Below, piece after piece: positions 28,405 to 42,341 of a stretch of DNA of 64,000 nucleotides (position 1 is the first letter of the stretch; each line of letters starts with the position of its first letter). The DNA lies in assembly GCA_003279715.1 (NCBI GenBank), contig QCGY01000003.1, positions 43,080-107,079 of the forward strand. Reading direction: 5' to 3'. The position numbers and the translations under genes were made by a program. Source of the stretch: Pelagibacteraceae bacterium AG-390-D18. GTDB taxonomy: Bacteria; Pseudomonadota; Alphaproteobacteria; Pelagibacterales; Pelagibacteraceae. Below the pieces are notes generated by a model. The model saw nothing but the letters and a program-made list of their open reading frames with translations. It made no database searches and was not told where the DNA came from.

Positions 28405-29523
28405 ATGAATACTGAGAAAAATATAAAAACTTTATTGGTAAAAAAACCACTTAAGTTAGACTGCGGAAAGACAATTAATAATTTCCCTATAGCCTATGAA
28501 ACTTATGGATCTTTAAACGAAAAAAAAGATAATGCCATTTTAGTTTTTCATGCTTTAACAGGTGATCAATTTGTTACCGGCTTAAACCCAATTACTAATA
28601 AAGATGGTTGGTGGTCGTATGCTGTAGGGTCTAATAAATCAATTGATACAAATAAATATTTTGTAATATGCTCGAATGTAATTGGAGGATGTCTAGGCTC
28701 GTTTGGGCCAAATCACAAAGATCCTGAAACCCAAAAAGTTTTTGGAACTAATTTTCCTGTAATTACTATTAATGACATGGTCAATGCTCAATATAATTTG
28801 ATTGAACACTTTGGCATAGACAAACTTTTTTCAATTGTTGGTGGATCAATGGGTGGTATGCAAGTGCTTCAATTTATTAGTAATTTTCCTGATAAAGCAA
28901 AAACTGTGATACCTATAGCATGCACATCCAGTCACTCTGCACAAAATATTGCATTTAATGAGCTTGGAAGACAAGCGATTGCCGCAGATAGTAATTGGAA
29001 TGAAGGAAATTATAATTCCAAAGATACTATACCCGATAAAGGTTTGGCAGTTGCAAGAATGGCTGCTCATATCACATATCTTTCAAAAAAAGGTCTTCAA
29101 GAAAAATTTGGAAGAAAATTACAAGAAAGAGAAGATCTTAAATTTGGATTTGACGCAGATTTTCAAATTGAAAGTTACTTGAGATATCAAGGATCAGTTT
29201 TTGTAGATAGATTTGATGCAAATAGTTACCTTTATATTACGAGGGCTATGGATTACTTTGATTTAGGTAAACAATTTAACGGAAATTTATCAGATGCTTT
29301 TAAAGAAACCAGGGCTAAATTTTTCATAATATCTTTTACATCAGATTGGCTTTATCCTACTCAGGAAAATAAAGATATCGTAATTGCTTTAAATGCTATT
29401 GGTGCTGATGTAGGTTTTGTTGAAATTGAGTCAGATAAAGGACATGACTCTTTCTTACTTGATGTTCCAGACTTTCTAAGTGCTCTTAAAAATTTTTTAG
29501 ATAAATCTTATATTGAAAATTAA
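28405..29523 (+). CDS. metX: Homoserine O-acetyltransferase
   Basis: FHALTGDQF, GGSMGGMQVLQ nucleophile elbow, GHDSFLLD; downstream of SAM-II, followed by metW. Confidence 0.96.
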   Translation: MNTEKNIKTLLVKKPLKLDCGKTINNFPIAYETYGSLNEKKDNAILVFHALTGDQFVTGLNPITNKDGWWSYAVGSNKSIDTNKYFVICSNVIGGCLGSFGPNHKDPETQKVFGTNFPVITINDMVNAQYNLIEHFGIDKLFSIVGGSMGGMQVLQFISNFPDKAKTVIPIACTSSHSAQNIAFNELGRQAIAADSNWNEGNYNSKDTIPDKGLAVARMAAHITYLSKKGLQEKFGRKLQEREDLKFGFDADFQIESYLRYQGSVFVDRFDANSYLYITRAMDYFDLGKQFNGNLSDAFKETRAKFFIISFTSDWLYPTQENKDIVIALNAIGADVGFVEIESDKGHDSFLLDVPDFLSALKNFLDKSYIEN

Positions 29524-29525
29524 TC

Positions 29526-30122
29526 ATGAAAAATGAATTTAAAGTTATTGCTGAATTAATTGAACAAGATAAAAAAGTTTTAGATGTTGGCTGTGCTGAT
29601 GGAACTTTGATGAAATTTTTAAAAGATAATAAAAATATTAACATTAGAGGATTAGAAATCTCAAAAGATAAAGTGCAAAAATGTATAGCTAAAGGTTTAA
29701 CAGTAATTGAGGGAAATGCTGAAAAAGATTTAATGCAATTTCCTGATAAATCTTTTGATTATGTTGTTTTAAGTCAAACACTTCAGGCATTTCTTAATCC
29801 TGAAAAAGTAATAAATGAATTATTAAGAGTTGGAAAAAAAGCAATAGTTACGATACCTAATTTCGGTTATTGGAAAATTAGACTTCATTTGTTAACTAAA
29901 GGAACAATGCCTATAACTAAAACATTACCTGATGAATGGTATAACACTCCAAATTTACACATGTGTACAATTAAAGATTTTGTTCATTTTGTAAAATCTA
30001 GAAATATTAAAATTTTTAAATCAATAGCTCTTAACAATGAAAACGTATCATCAATTAATGATACTAATCTGGGTGTTAAAAATTTATATGCTGATTTGGG
30101 TATATTTTTAATTGAAAAATAA
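29526..30122 (+). CDS. metW: Methionine biosynthesis protein MetW
   Basis: VLDVGCADGTLMKFLKDNKNINIRGLEISKDKVQKCIAKGLTVIEGNAEKDL. Confidence 0.95.
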   Translation: MKNEFKVIAELIEQDKKVLDVGCADGTLMKFLKDNKNINIRGLEISKDKVQKCIAKGLTVIEGNAEKDLMQFPDKSFDYVVLSQTLQAFLNPEKVINELLRVGKKAIVTIPNFGYWKIRLHLLTKGTMPITKTLPDEWYNTPNLHMCTIKDFVHFVKSRNIKIFKSIALNNENVSSINDTNLGVKNLYADLGIFLIEK

Positions 30123-30123
30123 T

Positions 30124-30843
30124 ATGAGAATAGAAATAATTCCATGCTTAAAAGATAACTACAGTTATTTGATAATTGATGAATCTAATAATAATGCATG
30201 CGTTGTTGACCCAAGTGAAGCTGGGCCAGTTATTAATTTTATTGAAAAAGAAAATATTTCCCTAAAATATATACTAAATACACATCATCATTTTGATCAT
30301 ATTGGAGGGAACATGGATCTAAAAAATAGATACAATTCAATTGTAGTTGGATATAAGGATGATGCTAATAGAATTCCAGAAATTGAGGTTTTAGTTGAAG
30401 ATGGTCAAATTTGGAAAGCTGATAATTTTGAGGCAAAAATTATTCATGTGCCTGGACATACAATAGGTCATATTAGTTTTTATTTTTTTAAAGAAAAACT
30501 AATCTTTACCGGTGACACATTATTTTCTCTTGGTTGTGGAAAAATTTTTGAAGGCACTTATCAAGAAATGTTTAGCTCTTTAGATAAGATTAAAAACCTT
30601 CCTGATGACACTAAAATTTATTGCGGACATGAATATACACTTCAAAATTCCCAGTTTTGTATCAAGTATGAGCCTGAGAATTTAAATTTACAAAATAAAA
30701 TATCAAAAATTAATGAAAAAATTAAAAAAAAACTGCCTACTATCCCTTCCAGCATCAAAGATGAAAAAGAATGTAATATATTTTTAAGAGCAAAAAACGT
30801 TGAATCCTTTTCAAAATTGAGAGATTTAAAGGATAATTTCTAA
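30124..30843 (+). CDS. gloB: Hydroxyacylglutathione hydrolase (glyoxalase II)
   Basis: ORF 30112..30843; ATG at 30124 preferred; NTHHHFDHIGGN, GHTIGHISFYF, TGDTLFSLGCGKIFEG. Confidence 0.95.
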   Translation: MRIEIIPCLKDNYSYLIIDESNNNACVVDPSEAGPVINFIEKENISLKYILNTHHHFDHIGGNMDLKNRYNSIVVGYKDDANRIPEIEVLVEDGQIWKADNFEAKIIHVPGHTIGHISFYFFKEKLIFTGDTLFSLGCGKIFEGTYQEMFSSLDKIKNLPDDTKIYCGHEYTLQNSQFCIKYEPENLNLQNKISKINEKIKKKLPTIPSSIKDEKECNIFLRAKNVESFSKLRDLKDNF

Positions 30844-30853
30844 TTAATTCGAC

Positions 30854-30881
30854 TTGACTAAAACCTTGCTACAACTATATT
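30854..30881 (+). promoter_or_regulatory. Candidate sigma70 promoter of rplU-rpmA-obgE (TTGACT-N16-TATATT)
   Basis: -35 at 30854-30859, -10 at 30876-30881, 28 nt before rplU. Confidence 0.65.
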
Positions 30882-30908
30882 GCGGTAACTTAAATTTAAA
30901 TTCTTGCT

Positions 30909-31322
30909 ATGTCATACGCTATAATTAAAACAGGTGGAAAGCAGTACAAAGTAAAAGCTGGTGAAATCCTTAAAATTGAAAAATTACCAGATTCAAAACC
31001 TGAGTCTAAAGTAGAATTCAACGAAGTACTTGCATATGGAGATGATAAATCTATAGAAATAGGTACCCCACATGTTGAAGGTGCTAAAGTAGAAGCTGAT
31101 TTAATTAAAAATGGTAAAGATAGAACAATTTTAATCTTCAAAAAAAGAAGAAGACATAATTCAAGAAGAAAAAATGGTCATAGACAAGAACACACAATGA
31201 TTAGAATTAACAAAATTTTTTCTAAAGATGGTAAAGTTTTATCTGAAGCAGAAAAAATGGTTAAACCAACTAAAAAAATTGAAGCTGAAGTTAAACCAAA
31301 AACAGAAGTGGTAAATAAATAA
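30909..31322 (+). CDS. rplU: 50S ribosomal protein L21 with C-terminal extension
   Basis: MSYAIIKTGGKQYKVKAGEILKIEKL; RRRHNSRRKNGHRQEHTMIRI. Confidence 0.98.
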   Translation: MSYAIIKTGGKQYKVKAGEILKIEKLPDSKPESKVEFNEVLAYGDDKSIEIGTPHVEGAKVEADLIKNGKDRTILIFKKRRRHNSRRKNGHRQEHTMIRINKIFSKDGKVLSEAEKMVKPTKKIEAEVKPKTEVVNK

Positions 31323-31334
31323 ATTAGGTAAGTT

Positions 31335-31589
31335 ATGGCAACAAAAAAAGCAGGTGGATCATCGAGAAACGGACGAGATAGTGCTGGGCGAAGACTTGGT
31401 GTTAAAAAGTATGGTGGTGAAACGGTAATACCTGGAAATATTATTGTAAGACAAAGAGGAACTAAAATTTTTCCTGGTGAAAATGTAGGAATGGGTAAAG
31501 ATCATTCTATTTTTTCAGTAGCAAAAGGTAAAGTTGTATTCAAAAAATCAAAAGCAGATAGAACTTTCGTTTCAGTAAGACCCAATTAA
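31335..31589 (+). CDS. rpmA: 50S ribosomal protein L27
   Basis: [28 protein letters not shown]. Confidence 0.99.
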   Translation: MATKKAGGSSRNGRDSAGRRLGVKKYGGETVIPGNIIVRQRGTKIFPGENVGMGKDHSIFSVAKGKVVFKKSKADRTFVSVRPN

Positions 31590-31590
31590 T

Positions 31591-33696
<2,106 letters not shown>

Positions 33697-33697
33697 A

Positions 33698-34948
33698 ATG
33701 ATTAAAAAAATGAACTTAATAGGTATTAAAAGTAGAAGAGCCTCTGAAAAAAAAGTTAATATAGATACCAAAAATAAAGTTTTAAATCTTTATGCTAAAT
33801 TACTCGATAAAGAAAATAAATCGATTTTAAGAGAAAACTTAAAAGATATTAAGTTTGCCAAAAATAAAGGAATTAAAGAAAATCTAATTAAAAGACTACA
33901 AATTGATAAAGTAAAACTCAAAAAAATCAAAGACTCTGTCATTAAAATTTCAAAACTAAAAGATCCTGTAAATGTAACTCTTAAAAAATGGAGTAGACCA
34001 AATGGATTAAATATAAAAAGAGTAACTATACCTATTGGCGTAATTGGTGTTATTTTTGAAAGTAGACCTAATGTAACATCTGATGTAGCAGGTCTATGCT
34101 TCAAATCTGGTAATGTTGTAATTTTAAAAGGTGGATCAGAGGCTATAAATACCAATAGAATACTTGCAAAATTATTTAGACAAGCTCTTCGAAAAAATAA
34201 TGTTGATGAAAATTATATCCAATTTGTAGACTCTAAAGATAGAAAAATGGTCGACATTATGCTTTCTAAAATGAAAAAATACATTGATGTGATAATTCCT
34301 AGAGGTGGAAAAAATTTGGTAAAAAGAGTTCAGGATTTTTCAACAGTTCCTATAATTGGTCATCTGGAAGGTATTTGTCACACATTTATTGATAAAGATG
34401 CTGAATTTAATATGGCATCAAACATCATTTATAATGCAAAATTAAGAAATACAGCTATTTGCGGTGCAACTGAAACTATTTTACTTCATGAGAAAATAGT
34501 TAAAAAATTTTGTAATCCAATTTTAAAAAGACTTGAAGATCAGAATTGCAAAATATATGGGGATAATATCGTGAGAAAATATTACAAAGGTAAAATATAT
34601 CCAGCCAAAGAGAAAGATTGGTCTACGGAATATTTAACAACTGCTGTGTCGGTTAAAGTTGTTAAAAGTTCTGATGAAGCTATCAATCATATCAATAAAT
34701 ATGGAACTATGCATACCGACTCAATTATTACTAAAAATAAAAAAACAGCTAATAAGTTTTTAAAGAATGTTAAAAGCTCTATTGCAATGCATAATACCTC
34801 AACTCAATTTGCTGATGGTGGTGAATTTGGATTTGGAGGAGAAGTTGGTATATCGACAAATACACTTCCCCCAAGAGGCCCTGTTGGTTTAGAGCAATTA
34901 ATTTCATACAAATATGAAATCTCAAGTAAAGGAAAAATAAGAAAATAA
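33698..34948 (+). CDS. proA: Gamma-glutamyl phosphate reductase
   Basis: PIGVIGVIFESRPNVTSDVAGLCFKSGN; HTDSIIT; FGFGGEVGISTNTLPPRGPVGLEQL. Confidence 0.97.
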   Translation: MIKKMNLIGIKSRRASEKKVNIDTKNKVLNLYAKLLDKENKSILRENLKDIKFAKNKGIKENLIKRLQIDKVKLKKIKDSVIKISKLKDPVNVTLKKWSRPNGLNIKRVTIPIGVIGVIFESRPNVTSDVAGLCFKSGNVVILKGGSEAINTNRILAKLFRQALRKNNVDENYIQFVDSKDRKMVDIMLSKMKKYIDVIIPRGGKNLVKRVQDFSTVPIIGHLEGICHTFIDKDAEFNMASNIIYNAKLRNTAICGATETILLHEKIVKKFCNPILKRLEDQNCKIYGDNIVRKYYKGKIYPAKEKDWSTEYLTTAVSVKVVKSSDEAINHINKYGTMHTDSIITKNKKTANKFLKNVKSSIAMHNTSTQFADGGEFGFGGEVGISTNTLPPRGPVGLEQLISYKYEISSKGKIRK

Positions 34949-34963
34949 ATTGAATATAAAAAA

Positions 34964-35470
34964 ATGAAAATTGGAATTTTAGGAGGTTCATTTGATCCAG
35001 CTCACAAAGGTCATTTGGTAATATCTAAGGAGGCTAAAAAAAGATTTAAACTTGAAAAAATTATTTGGGCAGTTACAAAAAAAAATCCACTAAAAGTTGA
35101 GAGTAAGACACCAATATCTAAAAAAATTAAAGATTGTAAAAGAATAATTGGATTGAATTCTTTTATAAAAGTGAAATTTTATGAAAATATCATAAATTCT
35201 AATAAAACTATCGATTTAATCAACCATCTTAAAAAAAATAAAAACTTTGAAATTTTTTTTTTAATGGGAGCTGATAACCTAATTAACTTTCATAAATGGT
35301 TTAAATCTAAATTAATTTCAGAAAAATGTAACATCATCGTATTTGATCGTCACGGATATAAAAAAAATTCTTTAAAATCAAAGACATTTAAAAGACTTAA
35401 CAATAAAACTCTAACATTTGTAGAGTTTAAAAAAGTCAACATTTCATCTTCTCAATTAAGAAAAATTTGA
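34964..35470 (+). CDS. nadD: Nicotinate-nucleotide adenylyltransferase
   Basis: IGILGGSFDPAHKGHLVIS; FFLMGADNLINFHKW; ISSSQLRK. Confidence 0.95.
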   Translation: MKIGILGGSFDPAHKGHLVISKEAKKRFKLEKIIWAVTKKNPLKVESKTPISKKIKDCKRIIGLNSFIKVKFYENIINSNKTIDLINHLKKNKNFEIFFLMGADNLINFHKWFKSKLISEKCNIIVFDRHGYKKNSLKSKTFKRLNNKTLTFVEFKKVNISSSQLRKI

Positions 35471-35487
35471 TAGTCTAATATTAATTA

Positions 35488-35838
35488 ATGGATAAAATTT
35501 CAGATCTAAAATCAGTTGTAATAGATACACTGGATCTTAACAAAGCCCAAGATATTGTCACTATTGACCTTAAAGACAAAAGTTCAATGGCTGACTATAT
35601 GATTATTGCAAGTGGTACTTCTTCAAGACATATACAATCTTTGTCAGAGCAGGTTTTAGAAAAGTTAAAAGATAATGGAATTAATAATTCAAAAATAGAG
35701 GGTAAAGAAAGTAGTGAGTGGAAACTTGTTGATGGAATTGATTTGATTGTACATATATTCCATCCTGATAAAAGAAAGTTTTACGAGCTTGAAAAAATTT
35801 GGTCAGAACTAATTCCAAAGGAAAAGGTTATTATATGA
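35488..35838 (+). CDS. rsfS: Ribosome silencing factor
   Basis: ADYMIIASGTSSRHIQSLSEQV; WKLVDGIDLIVHIFHPDKRKFYELEKIW. Confidence 0.95.
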   Translation: MDKISDLKSVVIDTLDLNKAQDIVTIDLKDKSSMADYMIIASGTSSRHIQSLSEQVLEKLKDNGINNSKIEGKESSEWKLVDGIDLIVHIFHPDKRKFYELEKIWSELIPKEKVII

Positions 35839-36974
35839 AAAAAATTCAACTTTATTTCATAATTTTTTTATCATTTTTTTTTCTCTCACATTCAATAAAT
35901 TCAGCTGAAATAGATATTTATAAAAAAATTGATTTATTTGGAGAAGTTCTTGAAAAAATAAATAAAGAATATGTAGATGAAATTAATCAATCTGAAAGTA
36001 TGGACTCAGCAATTAATGGACTTCTTCAATCACTTGATCCTTATTCTGCTTATATGTCACCAGAAATATTTCAAGAGATGCAAACAGAAACTAGTGGGGA
36101 ATTTGGTGGTCTTGGAATTGAAGTCAGTATGGAGGCAGGTGTTGTAAAAGTTATTACTCCTATAGATGATACTCCTGCCTCAAAGGCAGGAATTAAAGCT
36201 GGAGATTATATAGTAAAAATTAATAACACTCAGGTACAAGGAAAATCATTAAGTGAAGCAGTTGATCTAATGAGAGGTCTGGTAGGTACAGATATTGAGC
36301 TTACAGTAAGACGTCGTGGAGTAAAAAAAGCTCTTACATTCATAATAACAAGAGAAATAATTGAAGTACAATCTGTTAAATCAGATCTTTTGGAAAATAA
36401 TATTGGTTATATTCGATTAACTTCTTTCAATGACAATAGTAGCCAGCAGATTAAAAAAAGAATTAAAAAATTAAAAGAAAATGAAAACTTGAAGGCTTTT
36501 ATATTGGACCTTAGAAATAATCCAGGCGGTCTATTATCTCAAGCAATAAAAATTTCTGACTTTTTTTTAGAAGATGGTGAAATAGTGTCAACAAAAAGTA
36601 GAAAAAAATTAGAAAATAGAAAGTGGTTTGCAAGAAAGGGAGATATTACAGATGGCAAAACTTTGTTAGTATTAATAAACTACGGTTCTGCATCAGCATC
36701 TGAAATTGTTGCAGGCGCTCTTAAAGACCATAAAAGAGCTATTATACTTGGCGAAAGAAGTTATGGAAAAGGATCTGTGCAATCAATAATTCCATTAAAA
36801 AATAAAGGAGCTATAAGACTAACAGTGTCTAAATATTATCTTCCATCTGGAAAATCTATATCTGAAGTTGGCGTAAGACCTGATATTGAAGTGAATGAAG
36901 AAGGTGATAATTTTAGAATTAAAACTGATACTGACAATCAATTAAATTACGCAATAAAGTTACTAAACGGATAA
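35835..36974 (+). CDS. ctpA: Carboxy-terminal processing protease (S41, PDZ)
   Basis: ORF 35799..36974; ATG at 35835 (MKKIQLYFIIFLSFFFLSHS signal peptide) preferred; GSASASEIVAGALKDHKRA, YGKGSVQ. Confidence 0.95.
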   Translation: MKKIQLYFIIFLSFFFLSHSINSAEIDIYKKIDLFGEVLEKINKEYVDEINQSESMDSAINGLLQSLDPYSAYMSPEIFQEMQTETSGEFGGLGIEVSMEAGVVKVITPIDDTPASKAGIKAGDYIVKINNTQVQGKSLSEAVDLMRGLVGTDIELTVRRRGVKKALTFIITREIIEVQSVKSDLLENNIGYIRLTSFNDNSSQQIKKRIKKLKENENLKAFILDLRNNPGGLLSQAIKISDFFLEDGEIVSTKSRKKLENRKWFARKGDITDGKTLLVLINYGSASASEIVAGALKDHKRAIILGERSYGKGSVQSIIPLKNKGAIRLTVSKYYLPSGKSISEVGVRPDIEVNEEGDNFRIKTDTDNQLNYAIKLLNG

Positions 36975-36975
36975 T

Positions 36976-37452
36976 ATGAATAAGAACTTTAGCGAACTAC
37001 CGCTAAGAACTGGGGTAGGAATAATCTTGTTAAATAATGAAAACAAAGTTTTTGTTGCAAGAAGAATAGATAATGCAAAAAAATTTTGGCAAATGCCGCA
37101 AGGTGGAGTTGATGATGGTGAAGATTTTTTAAAAGCTGCATATAGAGAGCTAGAAGAAGAAACTAGTGTTAAAAGTGTTGAATTAATAAAAGAAATAGAT
37201 GGCACAATTACATATGAACTTCCTGATCGTTTATTGGGAATTATTTGGAAAGGTAAATACAAAGGCCAAAAACAAAAATGGTTTTTAATGAAATTTACTG
37301 GGGATGAAAAAGAAATTGATATTAAAACTAAAAATCCAGAATTTTTAGATTGGAAATGGATAGATCTTGATCAAATTACAGAAGTAGTGGTGGACTTTAA
37401 ATTACACGTTTATAAAGAACTTCAAGAAAAAGTTAGAAAAATTATCAATTAA
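36976..37452 (+). CDS. rppH: RNA pyrophosphohydrolase (Nudix)
   Basis: FWQMPQGGVDDGEDFLKAAYRELEEETSV Nudix box. Confidence 0.95.
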   Translation: MNKNFSELPLRTGVGIILLNNENKVFVARRIDNAKKFWQMPQGGVDDGEDFLKAAYRELEEETSVKSVELIKEIDGTITYELPDRLLGIIWKGKYKGQKQKWFLMKFTGDEKEIDIKTKNPEFLDWKWIDLDQITEVVVDFKLHVYKELQEKVRKIIN

Positions 37453-37836
37453 GAGATCTTAATACTTCAATTTTTTGATCAACTAAATATTTTGATTGAT
37501 CACTAATATCAGGCTTGCCTGCTTCCTCTTCAGCTAATTTAAGTAAATCTTGCTGTTTAGACTTTTCTAAATCTGTAAGATTGAAAATTGAGCTAGTTAG
37601 AATTGATAAATTATTATTTTTAAATTCAACAATCCCATCCTCAACATAATAGTTTTCATCTCCAGATTTAGATAAAATTTTGATAATCCCAGGTTTTAAA
37701 AATGATATAATAGAAATGTGATCCTTAAGTATACCTATTTCACCTTCAAATGCAGGTAAAACAACCTCTGACACATCATCTTTAACTAAAAAAGATTTTT
37801 CTGGGTTTACTATCTCAATCTTAAACTCTTCACTCA

Positions 37837-37837
<1 letters not shown>
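37445..37837 (-). CDS. atpC: ATP synthase F1 epsilon subunit
   Basis: FKIEIVNPEKSFLVKDDVSEVVLPAFEGEIGILKDH; position in operon. Confidence 0.95.
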
Positions 37838-40133
<2,296 letters not shown>

Positions 40134-40139
40134 AATTAA

Positions 40140-41675
40140 TTAAGATTTAAAGTTTTCCTTTAACTGTGTAATTACTTCAATTAGTAATTTTTCTTTATCA
40201 TCTTCAAGTTTGCCTGAGCTTTGAATTGAATCAATTATTTCAGGTTTATCAGACTTACATTTTTCAATGATTTTGTTTTCAAACTCAGCAATGTCTTTTA
40301 ATTCAATATCATCCAAATATCCCTTTACTCCACAGAAAACAGAAATAACTTGTTCAGCTACTGTCATTGGTGAATATTGTTTTTGTTTAAGAAGTTCAGT
40401 CAATTTTGATCCTCTATTTAAAAGTTGCTGTGTTGATGCATCTAAATCAGAACCAAATTGTGCAAAAGCAGCCATCTCTCTATACTGTGCTAATTCTAGT
40501 TTCATTGATCCAGAAACTTTTTTCATCGCTTTTGTTTGTGCTGAAGAACCAACTCTAGAAACAGATAGTCCAACATTAATTGCTGGTCTGATCCCTTGGT
40601 TAAAAAGTTCAGTTTCTAAGAAAATTTGACCATCAGTAATTGAAATCACGTTAGTTGGAATAAAGGCTGATACGTCACCACCTTGTGTTTCAATAATTGG
40701 AAGTGCTGTTAAAGATCCTCCACCATGCTCATCACTTAATTTAGCTGCTCTTTCTAACAATCTACTATGAAGATAGAATACATCACCAGGATAAGCTTCA
40801 CGTCCTGGAGGTCTTCTTAAAAGTAGAGACATCTGTCTATAAGCAACAGCCTGCTTAGATAAATCATCATAAATAATTAATCCATGCATACCATTATCTC
40901 TAAAATACTCACCCATTGCACACCCTGTGTAAGGCGCCAAAAACTGAAGGGGCGCAGAGTCAGATGCTGTTGCTGCAACGATTGTTGTGTACTCCATTGC
41001 TCCAGCTTCTTCTAATGTTTTTTGAATTTGTCTTACAGTTGATCTTTTTTGACCGATCGCAACATAAATACAATAAAGCTTTTGTTTCTCATCACCAGAC
41101 TCGTTAATTTTCTTTTGGTTAATAATGGCATCGATTGCAACTGCAGTTTTACCTGTTTGTCTATCACCAATAATTAACTCACGCTGCCCTCTTCCAACTG
41201 GAACTAGACTATCAATAGATTTCAAACCTGTTTGCATAGGCTCACTAACTGACTGTCTTGGAATAATTCCTGGAGCTTTAACTTCAACTCTGCTTTTTTG
41301 AACACTTTTATCTAAAGGTCCTTTACCATCAATTGGATTTCCTAATCCATCAACAACTCTACCTAACAATTCTTTTCCAACTGGAGTATCAACAATATTT
41401 CCAGTTCTTTTAACTGTATCACCTTCTTTAATATTTCTATCATCTCCAAAAATTACAACACCAACATTTTCGCTTTCTAAGTTTAGAGCCATACCTTTAG
41501 AACCATCAGCAAACTCTACCATTTCTCCAGCCTGAACATTATCAAGACCATAAATTCTAGCGATACCATCTCCTACTGACAATACTTGCCCAACTTCGGT
41601 TACTTCTGCTTTATCACCAAAATTTTTAATTTGTTCTTTTAGTATCTTTGTTACTTCTGAAGGATTTATTTCCAT
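40140..41675 (-). CDS. atpA: ATP synthase F1 alpha subunit
   Basis: [46 protein letters not shown]. Confidence 0.99.
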   Translation of the reverse strand: MEINPSEVTKILKEQIKNFGDKAEVTEVGQVLSVGDGIARIYGLDNVQAGEMVEFADGSKGMALNLESENVGVVIFGDDRNIKEGDTVKRTGNIVDTPVGKELLGRVVDGLGNPIDGKGPLDKSVQKSRVEVKAPGIIPRQSVSEPMQTGLKSIDSLVPVGRGQRELIIGDRQTGKTAVAIDAIINQKKINESGDEKQKLYCIYVAIGQKRSTVRQIQKTLEEAGAMEYTTIVAATASDSAPLQFLAPYTGCAMGEYFRDNGMHGLIIYDDLSKQAVAYRQMSLLLRRPPGREAYPGDVFYLHSRLLERAAKLSDEHGGGSLTALPIIETQGGDVSAFIPTNVISITDGQIFLETELFNQGIRPAINVGLSVSRVGSSAQTKAMKKVSGSMKLELAQYREMAAFAQFGSDLDASTQQLLNRGSKLTELLKQKQYSPMTVAEQVISVFCGVKGYLDDIELKDIAEFENKIIEKCKSDKPEIIDSIQSSGKLEDDKEKLLIEVITQLKENFKS

Positions 41676-42233
41676 TTATGCCTCTATCATTCTGTTTTCG
41701 ATTTGTTGTAATTTATTTTTAATTGAGGTGTCCACCATAGTACTTCCAACTTGTACTACTAAGCCTCCTATTAAACTTTGATCATGTTTGTAGTTTAATT
41801 TTATTTTTGAGCTAAAGTTTTTTGTTAGCTCATCTGTGATTCTAGAAATTTCGTCACCAGATAATTCTTTTGCGGATTTTAATTCAGCTTTTAATTCTCC
41901 TCTTTTTTTTGAACAAGTTTCAATAAAACTCTTTAAAATTTGTTCTACATAAAAAAAACGTCTTTTTGTAACTAAAAAACTTAAGAAACTTTTTAATAAA
42001 CTCTCAAATTTATTATTATCAGAAATACCATTAATAACTTTTAAAAGATCTTCTTGGCTGTTTGTAGGGTCCTTAATTAAATTTGAAAAATCTTTGCTTG
42101 ATGAAATCAAACTTAAGATAGATAAAGATTGATCTTCAACTTGTGAAAGAACATTATTTTCACTTGCAAGCTCATACAAAGCTAAAGAATATCTATCAGC
42201 TGAAGTTATTGAAAATCCCTTATTTTTACTCAA
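41676..42233 (-). CDS. atpH: ATP synthase F1 delta subunit
   Basis: RYSLALYELASENNVL; GGLVVQVGSTMVDTSIKNKLQQ; TTG start. Confidence 0.94.
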   Translation of the reverse strand: MSKNKGFSITSADRYSLALYELASENNVLSQVEDQSLSILSLISSSKDFSNLIKDPTNSQEDLLKVINGISDNNKFESLLKSFLSFLVTKRRFFYVEQILKSFIETCSKKRGELKAELKSAKELSGDEISRITDELTKNFSSKIKLNYKHDQSLIGGLVVQVGSTMVDTSIKNKLQQIENRMIEA

Positions 42234-42320
42234 CTTAGTACCTCTGTTATGTTGAAGATTATTTTAAAATCACGCTCTAATTAGCATATGACTATAATGT
42301 CTTCAAGTAGCACATTCGTT

Positions 42321-42341
42321 AAAAAGTCCTTTTTTTAAAGG
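42321..42341 (-). terminator. Weak terminator-like hairpin right after the priA stop codon
   Basis: Minus strand CCTTT-AAAA-AAAGG then ACTTTTT. Confidence 0.4.

Noticed and set aside
40267-40629. 120-aa ORF antisense to atpA (and similar antisense ORFs at 53849, 63318, 33790, 22860)
   Set aside because: All lie within well-supported CDSs and look like codon-bias artefacts
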